A stretch of 64,000 nt of DNA, taken from assembly GCA_030522415.1 (NCBI GenBank), contig CM060113.1, positions 1,758,559-1,822,558 of the forward strand, read 5' to 3'. Position 1 is the first letter of the stretch. Every line of letters starts with the position of its first letter. Shown here piece after piece: positions 32,680 through 45,313 of this stretch. A program made the position numbers and the translations under genes. The notes below the pieces were generated by a model, which worked only from the letters and a program-made list of their open reading frames with translations, was not told the origin of the DNA and did no database searches. Origin of the DNA: Channallabes apus (taxonomy: Eukaryota; Chordata; Actinopteri; Siluriformes; Clariidae).

Positions 32680-32950
32680 TAAAAAAAAGAAAGAAATTCT
32701 TAAATAAAAGAAAATCTAGAAGAAACGTTAGAGAGAAAAAAGGAGAAAAAAAAACTCGGGAAAAAAATCAGTAGAAACTTTTAAAATGAAAGAAACTTCA
32801 GAAAAAAATAGAAATTAAAGAAAATTCAGAAGAAAGAAAATGAATGAAAGAAAATTCTGAATTCAGAAGAAATTTTAGAAATGAAACAAATCTGTAAAAA
32901 AAAAAAAAAAGATTATAGAAAGAAGAAGAAAATTTTAAATAATTCAGCAG
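32680..32950. repeat. Decayed purine-rich tandem repeat
   Basis: GAAAGAAA, ATTCAGAAGAAA and TTTTAGAAATGAAA words recur at ~30-bp intervals with strong divergence. The plus strand is almost pyrimidine-poor throughout. Confidence 0.6.
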
Positions 32951-33640
32951 GAAATGTGAAAATGCATTAAAAAGCAGCCGGGGATCGATGGAAATGTAAC
33001 ATTAAATATTATTATTATTATTATAAATATCTTTAGTATCATTACAGAGCTAAAAAGATGTTGAACACAAACTGAAAAGAATATAAACAAACAAACAAAC
33101 TCTGAGTCATGAACAAACTAAATAAATAAATGAACAAATAAGTAAACAAATGAATAAATAAATAAAAAACAAACAGAAGTGGATTTATGATCACCATCTC
33201 AGAGTACAAAAACAAAACACCATAGAACTTTACAATTTCTACTGGTGTACGGTGATGATAAAAGTCGTTATTTCCTGTTCTCACTGACGTTTAAGCAGAT
33301 AATCTCTCGCTCCTTCACCAGTCTCTCTCTTTATTCTCTTTCTTTACATTAATAAGAGAAGCTGGTCATGTGACTGAGAAAACACAAATCCCTGTCCTGT
33401 AGATTACAGCTACAGCTTTACCTCTGACTGTTACACGGCGCTCGCACTGGAGACTCCTTACACAGACGGTGCAGAGACTACAGAGAACTTCAGGATATCA
33501 GTGAATATTGTTATTGTAAATGAGTCGTTACTATAGAAACGATAACCTACTCGAATGATTGTGTTAATAAAAAATTATCTTATATCATTTGTAATAAATT
33601 TATGTGTTATTTTGAGACAAAGTCCATGCTACACTTCCTG
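32951..33640. other. AT-rich intergenic sequence
   Basis: Short AAAC/AAAT tetranucleotide patches at ~33090-33175. No gene recognised. Confidence 0.4.

Positions 33641-33667
<27 letters not shown>
33641..33667. repeat. (CT)n microsatellite
   Basis: CT run. Confidence 0.97.
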
Positions 33668-33675
<8 letters not shown>

Positions 33676-33919
33676 GGGTTTTTGCCCGACTCGACTCCGA
33701 TGATAATTTGATGTGCGAATACACAGATATTTGAACTGGAAGAAGTGGAAGATGTAAATCCCTGCGTAAATCCCCGCGCTATCCGAGTCGCAGGCGACAG
33801 CGCAGTCTAATATCTGCTGCTCTGATTAAAAAGAGGAGGTGAAGCTGCGGTGTAGTAATAAGAGGAAGAACTGATGTGAAACAGAAGAGAGCGATGATGA
33901 AAACACCGATGCTCACACT

Positions 33920-33924
<5 letters not shown>

Positions 33925-33957
<33 letters not shown>
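33925..33957. repeat. (CT)n microsatellite
   Basis: CT run. Confidence 0.97.
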
Positions 33958-33959
<2 letters not shown>

Positions 33960-34214
33960 CAGTGACCTTCTATTCCGATCTTTAATATATGATATGAAAT
34001 GTGAAACCAAACCAATGCATTGATTTTTAGGGTTAAACACAATTTAGAAAAATAAACAACCACTTTAAATATAGAGGACTAATAGTGAGATAACTGCACA
34101 CACACACACACAAACACACAAATGTATACTTGCATCTTGTATTTTACATTTTTACATACAAATATCTACAAAATATACTATAAGTGTATAAATAAAAGCT
34201 TCACGTTTCTTACA

Positions 34215-34854
34215 CAGTCACGGTCATGAAAATATTCCTGTGTTTCAGAAGAGTCTAACTATTTTCCTGCATCAAGCAAAGACTAAAACTAAGTGGATAA
34301 ATCTGAAATGACTGACACATTAACCCGGAACTTCACAGAAGAAATGTGGTCAGAAAAGCATCCAGAATGAGCGTGATGAGATCATTTTAACCCCTGATGA
34401 AGTTACAAGGCAAAAAATGTCCAGTAAAAACCAGAGCTATGTTTAATAGTGACAGTAAGAGCATTTCCACACACTAACCCTTCAGTACTAACACTAGAGG
34501 ACTCACAGGATCGGGACTAAACAGCTGTGTGTCCATAAGAAAACCATTTGTTATTGAGACTCATCAGAAAAAACCCTTCAGTTTGTTAGGGATCATAAAG
34601 ACTGCACTTTGGAGTGATGGGAAAAGGTCATGTGACCTGATGAGGAGTCCAGACTGACCCTATTCCAGAGTGATGGGCGTGTCAGGGTAAGAAGTGAAGG
34701 ACATGAAGCGATGCACCAGACAGTGTTATGATCTGGAGTTGATCATGTGATCAGGTCGAGACGCAGTAACGTTATGGGGCAATAAAATGAAGTCAGCTGA
34801 CCACCTGAATGTACTGAATCACCAGAGTATCACATCTATGGAGGTTTTGGCCGG

Positions 34855-34858
<4 letters not shown>
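34215..34858 (+). pseudogene. Tc1-like transposase remnant
   Basis: The plus strand retains, with stops and frameshifts, the order of a fish Tc1-like element. There is a 5' region to ~34440, then a segment matching the catalytic-core approach (GATGAGGAGTCCAGACTGAC and CAGAGTGATGGGCG, ~34640-34680), then GTGTTATGATCTGG and AATAAAATGAAGTCAGCTGA near 34725-34800. The remaining frame reads MKSADHLNVLN in one place. It is truncated at 34859 by a GT microsatellite, so the downstream DDE residues and right terminus are absent. Not functional. Confidence 0.78.

Positions 34859-34894
<36 letters not shown>
34859..34894. repeat. (TG)n microsatellite
   Basis: GT run starting exactly where the Tc1 remnant ends. 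Confidence 0.98.
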
Positions 34895-34902
<8 letters not shown>

Positions 34903-34987
34903 ACACTTTAAGGCCACGTTTCCTCATGAAGTTCACTAGTAGTTATTTGATGACATTTATCACTGAAATTCTGGGAAGAAGTTTATC

Positions 34988-34989
<2 letters not shown>

Positions 34990-35055
<66 letters not shown>
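34990..35055. repeat. (TG)n microsatellite
   Basis: Long GT run. Confidence 0.98.
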
Positions 35056-35056
<1 letters not shown>

Positions 35057-35121
35057 AACTTGACTCAAAGGTGTTAGAATGAAAGGATTGAAGAATGATG
35101 ACCTTTGACTCTGGAATCTAG

Positions 35122-35123
35122 CA

Positions 35124-35170
<47 letters not shown>

Positions 35171-35193
35171 GTGTGTGTCTGTGTGTGTGTGTG
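35122..35193. repeat. Palindromic (CA)n-ATATAT-(GT)n microsatellite
   Basis: A CA run reaches a central ATATAT at ~35165-35170 and turns into a GT run, so the whole block is self-complementary. Confidence 0.95.
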
Positions 35194-35359
35194 CTGTACA
35201 TGATGCATTTCATCTTCATGCTCTTACGTATGATTGACATCATGATGTTATTTCACTCATTAACACCTAGACACCAGACAAGGGACATCTGTATGTGTGT
35301 GAGTGTGTGTGTGTGTGTATGGTTTTTCTCACCGCATCAGATAAAAAAAAAAGGAAAAA

Positions 35360-35640
35360 AGGTTGGAATTGTGGGAGAAGCTGTAGTTCCTCAGCGTGCA
35401 CTCCGGATAGATTTACACGCTTCCGTGACTCACTAACAAGGTTAAGAACGGGAGCCTGATAAAGAGCGAGAGAGAGGAAAAGAAAGAGCTCCCACTCCTC
35501 CGCCACTCCGCCTCCATCCTCCTAATCTACACAAACCAGCCGTTAAAACGACCATCTTCCATCTTTAATGCGCTAACATTGTCACGCTGCTCCGTTTGTT
35601 TTCTGCTGCTTGTGGACCTGAGAGGTCAAAGGTCATCATG
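35360..35640. promoter_or_regulatory. Candidate conserved non-coding segment
   Basis: Complex, CpG-containing sequence with CCTAATCTACAC, CTTTAATGCGC and AGAGGTCAAAGGTCA (a nuclear-receptor-like direct repeat, ~35620-35634). No gene. Confidence 0.33.
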
Positions 35641-35762
35641 AGTCTTCAGCACACTTCCAGCAGCATCACGGCTCTGCTTTTGCTACTTTGGTTCTCATCG
35701 TTTTTTTCTGTTTCTGATTCTCACACGGTGACCCCTGGGCTTCCGATGTCTCGCTCTCTCCG

Positions 35763-35778
<16 letters not shown>

Positions 35779-35811
<33 letters not shown>
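35779..35811. repeat. (CA)n microsatellite
   Basis: CA run after a CT-rich tract. Confidence 0.97.
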
Positions 35812-35815
<4 letters not shown>

Positions 35816-35824
35816 AACACATAC

Positions 35825-36180
35825 ATTAAAGGCAAGTTTATCGTCAAGCTTGCGTAAAAATAAAATTAACAACACCCTGATGTGGCTGAGTTATGGCCCC
35901 GTTTGGAGACATATTCTTCGTGGGAACATACATCACTGAGACGCAGCAGGTAAAGAGCGCGTCCTCGCTCCGTCTCACGAAGCAGATCTCAGCGATAAAG
36001 CAGCTATTTAACCCCGCCGTGAACCCCTCGTCAAAAAATATGACCTCGATGTGGCACTGTCTCCAAGAGGTCGGGAATAAAAAACAGAATTCCACACATG
36101 AGCCAGAGGAAAGCAAACATTTGCTCAAGTTCGTAAGCTTGTTATTTGGGTTTGCATAAGATCTTATCGCCAATTCTGAT
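35825..36180. promoter_or_regulatory. Candidate conserved non-coding element, open on both strands
   Basis: About 350 bp of complex sequence with no simple repeats. The plus frame 35893-36159 and the minus frame 36173-35844 are both long for this AT-rich region, but neither translation resembles a known family and neither has convincing splice sites or a terminal context. Few stops on both strands with balanced composition is more typical of a constrained non-coding element than of a gene. A short unrecognised coding exon cannot be excluded. Confidence 0.38.
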
Positions 36181-36304
36181 TCGAAACACTTACGCTTCCA
36201 TCATATTAAGGGGCCAAAATGGGGCGGAGCTATTGACTTGTGAACAGGTATTAAAGGGATGCAAAATAAACACAATTAAAACATGAAAAATAAAATATAA
36301 GAAG

Positions 36305-36305
<1 letters not shown>

Positions 36306-36377
<72 letters not shown>
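36306..36377. repeat. (CA)n microsatellite
   Basis: Long uninterrupted CA run. Confidence 0.98.
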
Positions 36378-36381
<4 letters not shown>

Positions 36382-36769
36382 TTGCTTAATCTAGAAACAC
36401 AATTTAGTGGGAAGATTTTCTGGGCATAAATCGAGAACAATAACGTTCCTAACACAGAACCTTGAGAGATACCTTATTATAATTTTATTAGAAAGAGAAA
36501 CAGAGTTTTGATGAATGTCTAAAGCACAGTTTTTGCTCCCATAATAAACAGGAAAAATTATACAATGTAAAAAAACATTTTTGTTAAATAATTTCTTTTG
36601 AACTTCAATTTCATAACAAAGAAACACAAATTACACGTACTCTGTGTGTATGTGGAAAAATAAACAACTTCTTCTTCTTTAAATAACATAAACAATAAGT
36701 TAAATCAGTTCATTTTACATTTATTGTTTTATTCATTTTTTGTTCACCTGAGTCGGTAAGAAAAAAAAA
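36378..36769. other. AT-rich intergenic sequence
   Basis: No feature recognised. Confidence 0.4.
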
Positions 36770-36840
36770 CTCAGTGCCCCAGCAGTGGCAGCCTGGCAGA
36801 GCTGGGATTTAAACTAATGACCTTTTGGTTGGCAGTTAAA
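36770..36840 (-). mobile_element. SINE fragment (minus strand)
   Basis: CAGCAGTGGCAGCCTGGCAG and the decayed reverse B box GGGATTTAAACTAA followed by TGACCTTTTGGTTGGCAG match the inner part of a tRNA-derived fish SINE in reverse. Head and tail are missing. Confidence 0.55.
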
Positions 36841-37134
36841 TAAATTATTATTATTATAATTTTTTTGGTTGTTTAATCTTTTATGTAACAGCACCCATTC
36901 TATGATGGTTAGGGGTGTAAATACTTTTTTCAATTTGGATTCGAACAGAGCTAGGAATATGTCTGTGAAAATGTTAATCTTTCTGTTTAACCCTTTGGGG
37001 TTGGCTGGCCTGCAACTTGCATTTTTTCGGTAACTGTGAAAAAAGGTAAATTTAAAAAAGAAGCTTTTAATTTTTTGTTTGTTTGTTTTTATTTATGAAT
37101 GATTCAGTTTGGCAGAATCATCTTGCTCTTTTAA

Positions 37135-37137
<3 letters not shown>

Positions 37138-37169
<32 letters not shown>
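37138..37169. repeat. (TG)n microsatellite
   Basis: GT run. Confidence 0.97.
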
Positions 37170-37170
<1 letters not shown>

Positions 37171-37189
37171 GTTATCTTTGGAAATTTCT

Positions 37190-37245
37190 GTCACCAAAAC
37201 AAACTCATTGTATGTGCAAATGTACTTGTCAATAAAGTTATTCCT
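37190..37245 (+). mobile_element. LINE 3'-tail fragment
   Basis: CTCATTGTATGTGCAAATGT followed by CAATAAAGTTATTC is the common 3' end of fish non-LTR elements. Only the tail is left. Confidence 0.5.
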
Positions 37246-37533
37246 GATCGCTTTTTTACTTCACATCTAAAATTTACATTTTGAAACCAAAACAACGCCT
37301 CTATTTGGATTACAGAATTTCTTTGATTGATTGTTTGATTAAATAGCACTATGTGAGTGTCATATGTTTGCATAAAATCTGAATAATAAATTAAATTAAA
37401 GGACAAATTACAAATTAAACAAAATAAATATATAAAATATATAAATAAAAATAAAATACAAACAGGAAATAAAAAGTTGCAGATTACTTTACAAGAGCAA
37501 TATATTGAAAAGTATTATAACTTGCTCAGCAAA
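37246..37533. other. AT-rich intergenic sequence
   Basis: No feature recognised. Confidence 0.4.

Positions 37534-37571
<38 letters not shown>
37534..37571. repeat. (GATA)n microsatellite
   Basis: Tetranucleotide run. Confidence 0.98.
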
Positions 37572-37572
<1 letters not shown>

Positions 37573-37819
37573 TTTTATTATTTAACTATATACAGTATTT
37601 CTGATTATCCGAGACTTCAGTAAGTGTGTTTGATCTGCTCTTAGTTTTAAAATTTCACAAAATGTCAGAAAAAGTCTGACAGTTCCTCTGTATGATGGAA
37701 TTAACAGATATTCTGAAAATGAAAATCAGAAGAAAAAAAAATTACTTTTTTGTTTTGTTTTTATCTTTTTATAAGTGGTCTGATAGTTTCAGGATTTAAA
37801 ACAAGATATCTTGAGGTAA

Positions 37820-37820
<1 letters not shown>

Positions 37821-37856
<36 letters not shown>
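37821..37856. repeat. (TG)n microsatellite
   Basis: GT run. Confidence 0.98.
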
Positions 37857-37857
<1 letters not shown>

Positions 37858-37959
37858 ACAGACTTTCCCAGGCATCCTCGTGTCGTCTTCAGACAAACAG
37901 ATCCCATTCCACTGCAAACATCTCTCCATGCCCTCTTCTCTCCTCCCTCCATCCCATAA

Positions 37960-38135
37960 CAGAGTCATAATTCAAAACAAATGATTCTCGGCTTTGATGA
38001 GAGCGTTTTTATGGGTCACGGAGAGAGAGAGTCCCCCGCCGACATCTGTTTGATTTTATCTAGTTGAACTTTATCCTCGGCTGGAGATTTATCTGCCTGT
38101 ATCAGGCCGGGGCTGTTAAAACAGTCCGGCACGAA
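37960..38135. promoter_or_regulatory. Candidate conserved non-coding element
   Basis: Complex sequence with GAGTCATAATTC, GATTTTATCTAG, ACTTTATCCTCGG and CTGTATCAGGCC words (several TTATC GATA-type cores). Flanked by TG and GA microsatellites. Texture-based. Confidence 0.33.
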
Positions 38136-38159
38136 GAGAGAGAGAGAGAGAGAGAGAGG
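38136..38159. repeat. (GA)n microsatellite
   Basis: GA run. Confidence 0.96.
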
Positions 38160-39089
38160 AATTCTTAAAATCCTGACATTGGTCAGATAAAGAAATTCAT
38201 AATTGACTGAAAGTTAAATGAAACCTTCATAAAAATTATGACTAAATATCAGCTACAACTAAAAATTAAACTAAATATCAGCTACATTTTCTTTTGGGTT
38301 TTCTACACAAACAAACAAACACATGAATGGAAAGTAAAAATATAATAAAGTTTCAGTTGTTTCAGTTGTGTAACTTGTGTAACTTGTGTAACTTGTGTAG
38401 CGAAGCTTGTTGAATGTGTGGTTTTTAGCCTGAAACACTAAACGCTGTAGATCGCTGCACTTTTATCTGCATTCCTTTTTCAGTTCGTCTTTTGTTCTCA
38501 TTGTTTTACACCAACCCGAACTTCATAAATAAAATCTTCCTACTTACTTAACTTTATACTAACCTACCTGTTTTTTATTTTTGTTATTATTTAATTATTT
38601 TATTATTACTAATTATATTTAAATATAACCCTGATACATTTCCAACTTTGTATTGACACTATTTTAGTAAAATAATAAAAACACCTAGTCTGAATAATTT
38701 TTAATAACATTCACATTTTATGATATTTTCAGATTTGTCAGATTTGAGTGTTTTAGCATTGAGCGCTACGTATGATGGGCGTGTGGATTGTATCACTTCT
38801 GTATAGCATTTTATACATATAACTATAAAACGTACAAATAGTTTTACAATCTAAACATTCTTTGTGATTTATATGTTTTTATATATTTCCATTTTCATTT
38901 GATTTTATTTAGATAAAATATAATTTTTTGGTATAAATCTATACCAAGTAATTTTTTTCTAAGATCTATAAATTTGTAAAATTATATATAACATCCCAAT
39001 ATACATTCCATTTTTACATTTTTAGTTTATGTTTTATTGGAAATTCTGTAGTTTAAACGTATTCTTCTAGTGCAGTTTCCCTTTGATTG
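38160..39089. other. AT-rich intergenic sequence
   Basis: Holds a short tandem of GTGTAACTT (about four units, ~38367-38400). Nothing else recognised. Confidence 0.45.
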
Positions 39090-39200
39090 TAGTGAAATCT
39101 TTCTATTCAATCGTTCCATTTAAGCAAGTCTTATACGCATTTCACTGCAAACTGTATCATACTGTGTATGGCTGGAAATAAAAATTCTTAATTCACATTC
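39090..39200 (+). mobile_element. Decayed L2-type LINE tail
   Basis: TTATACGCATTTCACTGCA, then CATACTGTGTATGGCTG and AATAAAAATTC parallel the 3' UTR end of the LINE at 18461-19080 in the same order. Confidence 0.55.
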
Positions 39201-39863
<663 letters not shown>

Positions 39864-40439
39864 GCATCGGCTGTGGTTCTGTAGTGACAGATCTGTTTTA
39901 AATTATGCAAAATCACAAACTAAAATGTATAAAATAAAAACAGATGAGGACTAAGACATGAGCAAGATTTAAAAAAAAATCCATTAAAATATTATAATCA
40001 GTTCTGAGTAATGCAGAAAAAAAAGAAAAAAAAAAGTGCAAACGTGTCAGTAAACCCGAGGCACGAAGGTCCCCCTTAACCAGCACTGAATCTGATACTC
40101 AGATATTTTATGCTTTATTTTTCCTACAAGGCTGCTGGACAACAACTTTCTCTCTGAAAAATCTGAACGCTCAGGATCTCTTAAAGCGAGGCTTAACAGA
40201 GCCGAGTGATGGCAAACGTAAAAGCCGCGACTACAGAGCTAGCGTTGCAGATCATCTGGTTATTTATTGTCTTACAATAAAAGCTAGCGTGTAGTAAAAA
40301 CAAACCCGTGATATTACTGTACTGTCAAGAAACTCACTTTTTAAACAGCATTTAAAACTCTGAGCTGAAGTTGAAACATGATTTTACACACAATTTTAAT
40401 GCTTATAGCGATTGGCTAATCATAATCATAAATTATAGC
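39864..40439. other. Intergenic sequence
   Basis: 40080-40300 is moderately complex and could be regulatory. No gene recognised. Confidence 0.35.
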
Positions 40440-40770
40440 CAAATCCGAAGCCGTTTAGGATGACAGCGGATTCGTAGCTGGTTATTTTGCCACATGGTCC
40501 AGGTAGAAATGTTAGGCCAAGAGATTCCCAGACTCTTAGAGGTCTATTATTCATCCTCTCTCTCTCTCTCTCTCTCTCCCTCTATCTCTCTCCCTCTCAT
40601 CCAGGCTTTCAAAGGCCTGCTGCTGGAGACAGATGCCGAGGTGTTTCAGATAAGGCCCCGAGACGCATTAAAGGATTTTGCCCTTTTAAAGTTTCTGAAG
40701 ATCGTCGTTGCTCTTCGGACGCCCCACGGTTTTTTTTTGTTCCTTTCTTTCGACTCGTCCCTGTTTGTGT
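40440..40770. promoter_or_regulatory. Candidate conserved non-coding element split by (CT)n
   Basis: Complex sequence either side of a CT tract (40556-40600). It includes GGCTTTCAAAGGCC (a TCF/LEF-like core, ~40605-40618) and AGATAAGGCCCCG (GATA-like). Two frames are open across it but one runs through the CT tract as Ser-Leu repeats. I do not call a gene. Confidence 0.35.
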
Positions 40771-41560
40771 AGAAGAGAAATGAGAAATAAGGTGAATATT
40801 ATTCCCAGTGGTTTGTGGTCACTTTCCAGCTCGTACAGAATGCAGTGAGGACGCTGAGACGTAAGAGAGGGAAAAAAAGCTGTGAGAAAAAGAGGGGAAT
40901 TTATAGAGGAACCTTTTTGAGTGTAAATTTAAGGTCATGTGATCACAGAGGGAAAGAAAAGACGTGGAGACGCGCTAAGAAAGCTCCTGAGAAACAAGCT
41001 GTCGTGTTTTTTACATAAATATATAATATAAATATAGGAGTATAAAAAATTACTGTAACTTACAGGAGATTAATGAAATTATTAACCAAATCATAAAATT
41101 TTTTGTAGCAGTAATATTTATTTTATTTTCAATAGTAAGAATGTACATATTATTTAATTACATTTCCATTACTGTTGTTTTTATTTAATATATTTTAATA
41201 TTAGTTTGTATAATATTCATAAATTTTCTTTTAATATTTAAGTAAAATTTATTTTTTCCATTTAATTTTATTGTGTTAATTAATTCAGTAATAGTGTGGA
41301 ATCATGAAGCGTGATGGCATGCGGTTGCAGACGTGCGACACGATGCTGGTCGTGAACATCATATGTATTTCACTGTAAGGTTTCAGAAGGCAATGTGAGA
41401 TGTGTTCCGTTACCGTGACAACCGGTTCCTGTGTACTGTTAGTGTTAGTTGTCCAGCTACCTGTAGCTCATCATGCAAATACAGCAAAGATTCCTAATTT
41501 ACATGTTTTTTGCATAATCATGAATAATGTGACATTAAGTATGGTTTCTCACAATGTTAT
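40771..41560. other. Intergenic sequence
   Basis: AT-rich from 41000. No feature recognised. Confidence 0.4.
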
Positions 41561-41565
41561 GTGCT

Positions 41566-41715
41566 GCCTGTCTGTCTGCCTGTCTGTCTGCCTGTCTGTC
41601 TGCCTGTCCGTCTGCCTGTCTGTCTGCCTGTCTGTCTGCCTGCCTGTCTGTCTGCCTGTCCGTCTGCCTGCCTGTCTGTCTGCCTGTCCGTCTGCCTGCC
41701 TGTCTGTCTGTGTGT
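41566..41715. repeat. CTGT/CTGC minisatellite with 28-bp higher-order unit
   Basis: Built from CTGTCTGC, CTGTCTGT and CTGTCCGT octamers. In the right half the 28-bp unit CTGTCTGTCTGCCTGTCCGT plus CTGCCTGC repeats in register. The open frames in all three plus phases are repeat artefacts. Confidence 0.93.
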
Positions 41716-42255
<540 letters not shown>

Positions 42256-42414
42256 TGCTCTCTTCTTCCAGCTCGGGGAGAGATTAAAGTTGGCCTCTGA
42301 TTGGGAGATGAGGTTGACTCTCAGCATTAAGTGGGATTAAAGTTGGACTCGTTGTGGCAAGCCCTGAACACACTCTCTGTGTTTATGCACTGTTGCAGAT
42401 CCCTCCATTCACCC

Positions 42415-42419
<5 letters not shown>

Positions 42420-42465
<46 letters not shown>

Positions 42466-42478
42466 TGTGTGTGAGTGC

Positions 42479-42509
<31 letters not shown>
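42420..42509. repeat. (TG)n microsatellite, interrupted
   Basis: Three GT runs separated by single interruptions. Confidence 0.97.
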
Positions 42510-42764
42510 AGCACTCATAGGCGTGCATGAAAATTGAAGTGTGTATGTCGTCCGCATTAATCCATTAATCCAAAATTAGTATAAAAGATCAGTCTTAGTC
42601 ACTGAAGCAAGAAGGACTGGATTGTGTGCGTGTGCGTGTGTGTGTGTGTGTGTGTAGGCAGGATTTGCCACTGCCTCATCTTCTCAGATACCTCCTCTAT
42701 CTGATTCTTTGCTCATGTTTTGTCAGGATCAGCTTCATTCCCTTTGGTTCCAGAGACATCATTA

Positions 42765-42767
<3 letters not shown>

Positions 42768-42802
<35 letters not shown>
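42768..42802. repeat. (AAT)n microsatellite
   Basis: Trinucleotide run. Confidence 0.97.
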
Positions 42803-43489
42803 TGGAAGAAGGAGATGAAGAAGAAGAGGTTCAGTACTGACCTGAAAATGCATTTTGCTAAACTAGTGCACTTTTTCCCATTAAATTACAAACTTTACTT
42901 TGTGGAGTCTAAAGCCTTCAGATAAAAAAGGAGATAAAATGTGTAGAATTTGTGTCAAATAAACGCTTAAAACATTTAAATTTGTTTTACAGAAAAAGCT
43001 AGTGCTGGAGGGTCGCGCGGATATAAATCGTCACCGCAATTATTAATCAAAATTAACATCTTATTACTGCTTTGTTAAAACTTTAAACATTGTTACCTTA
43101 TCTTATGTCTTACGTAACCTTCGATAGTGATCTTTATAACAAGTTTTAATCAAACTTTAGCATGTTTTTAATTCACAATGTGAAGGTTAAGCGGCTGTTA
43201 TTGGGAACTTGCGATGAAATCTCGAGCACCTGACCGAGTTTAACACCAGCTCTTATTGTGTATTTTTCACCTGGTCATGTTGTTATAGATCACTTTCCCC
43301 AGCTAGCCCTCTGTTTCACCCCCATTTTACTCCACGTTGGGGAATTTTCAGTAGAGTTCATTCTGCAGGCACAAACACACAGCAGGTCGACATGCGACGT
43401 TTCCTGTGTTAATAAAATCCAGAGAGGAGCAGTCAAAACTGTGCCGACCTCTCAGCGGGAGAACTTCCCTCCTCCTGGGGAGCAGCTAT

Positions 43490-43491
<2 letters not shown>
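42803..43491. other. Intergenic sequence
   Basis: No feature recognised. 43180-43490 is more complex than its surroundings. Confidence 0.4.

Positions 43492-43546
<55 letters not shown>
43492..43546. repeat. (CA)n microsatellite
   Basis: CA run followed by a GTGGGGACTCAGATGTCCTC segment often linked to fish CA arrays. Confidence 0.97.
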
Positions 43547-43547
<1 letters not shown>

Positions 43548-44064
43548 TCAGGTATTGCTGTACTTGTGGGGACTCAGATGTCCTCATAAGCCAAAAACCT
43601 GACAAAATCGCAGATATTTACTTCTGATGCATGTTTCATGTTTATTTTAGTTAATTGAATATTAAATTTGGAATTTATATACACATGCGGACATTTGGAA
43701 ATGGTGTAAATGTGTGGACCAGACATCCTCAGTGATACAGAATGACTTGTGCGTCTTAATACTGCCTGCTTTATATTCAGTTTTTCATTGAATTAGAAAT
43801 ATATTTTAAATAAAATAAGCGTGTATGACTTTAACACACACAATCAAGGATAACCGTACTTTTGGTGACCAGTTAATTTTTTTCAAATTGTCATCTGAAA
43901 ACCTTTTAAGTTTAACTTTATTTATTTTTCAGTGTGAGTATTTAACAATACGTCAAATTTTTATTTATATACTTATTGATATAAAAAATTTCTAGGAAAA
44001 AATGTGAAATAAAATCAAGCTACAGTTCATATTACTATTAATTACTAAGCAAACCCCAGATATG

Positions 44065-44065
<1 letters not shown>
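43547..44065. other. AT-rich intergenic sequence
   Basis: No feature recognised. Confidence 0.4.

Positions 44066-44127
<62 letters not shown>
44066..44127. repeat. (TA)n microsatellite
   Basis: About 30 TA units. Confidence 0.98.
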
Positions 44128-44130
<3 letters not shown>

Positions 44131-44134
44131 TATA

Positions 44135-44430
44135 CTTTTTATAGTAACAACAAGTTCACAGGATTCGTACGGTCCACAATCAACATAAAATCGGTGATGT
44201 AATAAAGTTTGCTGTTAGGAGAAATGCATTTATGTTACACGTATGGAAGGAGTCTCCAGTGTCACAGGTAAAGCTGTAACTTTGAAGGCTTTTGGACAGG
44301 GAAGTATACTCTTCTTTGTTGTTTCTCAGTCACGTGACAAGCTGCAATATTTTTGTCTTATAAACTTCAAAAGAGAGAGAATAAAGAGAAACTGGCGAGG
44401 AAACGAGTGTTTATATGTAGCGTCGTATAT
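44135..44430. repeat. Dispersed repeat family, copy 2
   Basis: Corresponds to 26330-26600 in the same orientation (see shared words there). This copy keeps GGATTCGTACGGTCCACAAT, absent from copy 1. The open frame 44243-44494 falls inside it and is not a gene. Confidence 0.7.
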
Positions 44431-44479
44431 TTGGCTCAGAAGTGCTGCAGAAATATGGCTCTCCGAGAAGACAAAGCAA

Positions 44480-44745
44480 ACTGTGAAGTGTTAAGTCGAC
44501 TCAGTGGGAAAAAGAGCGATGCCGTCACTTCGTAATCTGTTCGGATTTTGGAAGTCGTACACTGTATCCAAGGTTTTACAGGAAGTCTTCACTCTCAAGT
44601 CCTTACAAGCTGCCTTGGCGAGAGGACTTTCTTCCCAGGAACACCGGAGGCTCATCTGTGCAGTTCCTTTATGGGTGCCAAAACTTTTTTTCCTCTCCTG
44701 GTTGGAAGCTCAAACCTGTGATAAGGCCCCTTTCACCAACACCCT
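44480..44745. promoter_or_regulatory. Candidate conserved non-coding segment
   Basis: Complex sequence without repeats. The frame at 44504-44767 runs into a CA tract and has no recognisable product. Confidence 0.28.
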
Positions 44746-44984
44746 TCACACACACACACATGGATAGGGTCCAAGCAGAAGCAGACTGACACTGCGGAAA
44801 ACAAGCAAAATAAAATAAAAATAAATTCTGAATATCGGCTGTAATTTGTTCTTGGCTGAAGCCAGAAGGGTATAAAAGAGTAAAGCGTTAAAAGTATGAA
44901 ATAAAACGCGATGCCACATGAGTGACCATGTTGCGTAAGCAGGCTGAGAGAAGGAGAGAGAGCGCTCATAAAACCAGACGGATG

Positions 44985-45084
44985 AGGGATGAGGCTCGTT
45001 ATGGATTTACATCCTGCTATCACGTAACCCGTGATTATTAACGCAGAGCCTCAATTAAATCATTAGATGAAACAGTAACGATGC

Positions 45085-45085
<1 letters not shown>
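44985..45085. promoter_or_regulatory. Candidate conserved non-coding element
   Basis: GTGATTATTAACGCAGAGCC and TCAATTAAATCATTAG words in complex sequence just left of a GA microsatellite. Confidence 0.3.

Positions 45086-45087
<2 letters not shown>

Positions 45088-45117
<30 letters not shown>
45088..45117. repeat. (GA)n microsatellite
   Basis: GA run. Confidence 0.97.
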
Positions 45118-45118
<1 letters not shown>

Positions 45119-45281
45119 AGCATGCAGCGCGAGGACATGGAGCTGGTTTAGGTGATGAAGTCAGAAATCAGTGGCGGGAAAATTTTCCGAAACACACGCA
45201 TGTAAACGCCGAGGTTTATTATTGATCCAGATTTATAGAGGAAATTATAACTGAACTGAAAAACAACCAAGAGATCTGTTG

Positions 45282-45310
<29 letters not shown>
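45282..45310. repeat. (CA)n microsatellite
   Basis: CA run. Confidence 0.97.

Positions 45311-45313
<3 letters not shown>

Noticed and set aside
44243..44494. 83-codon plus frame
   Set aside because: Inside a dispersed repeat whose other copy (26.4 kb) does not keep the frame.
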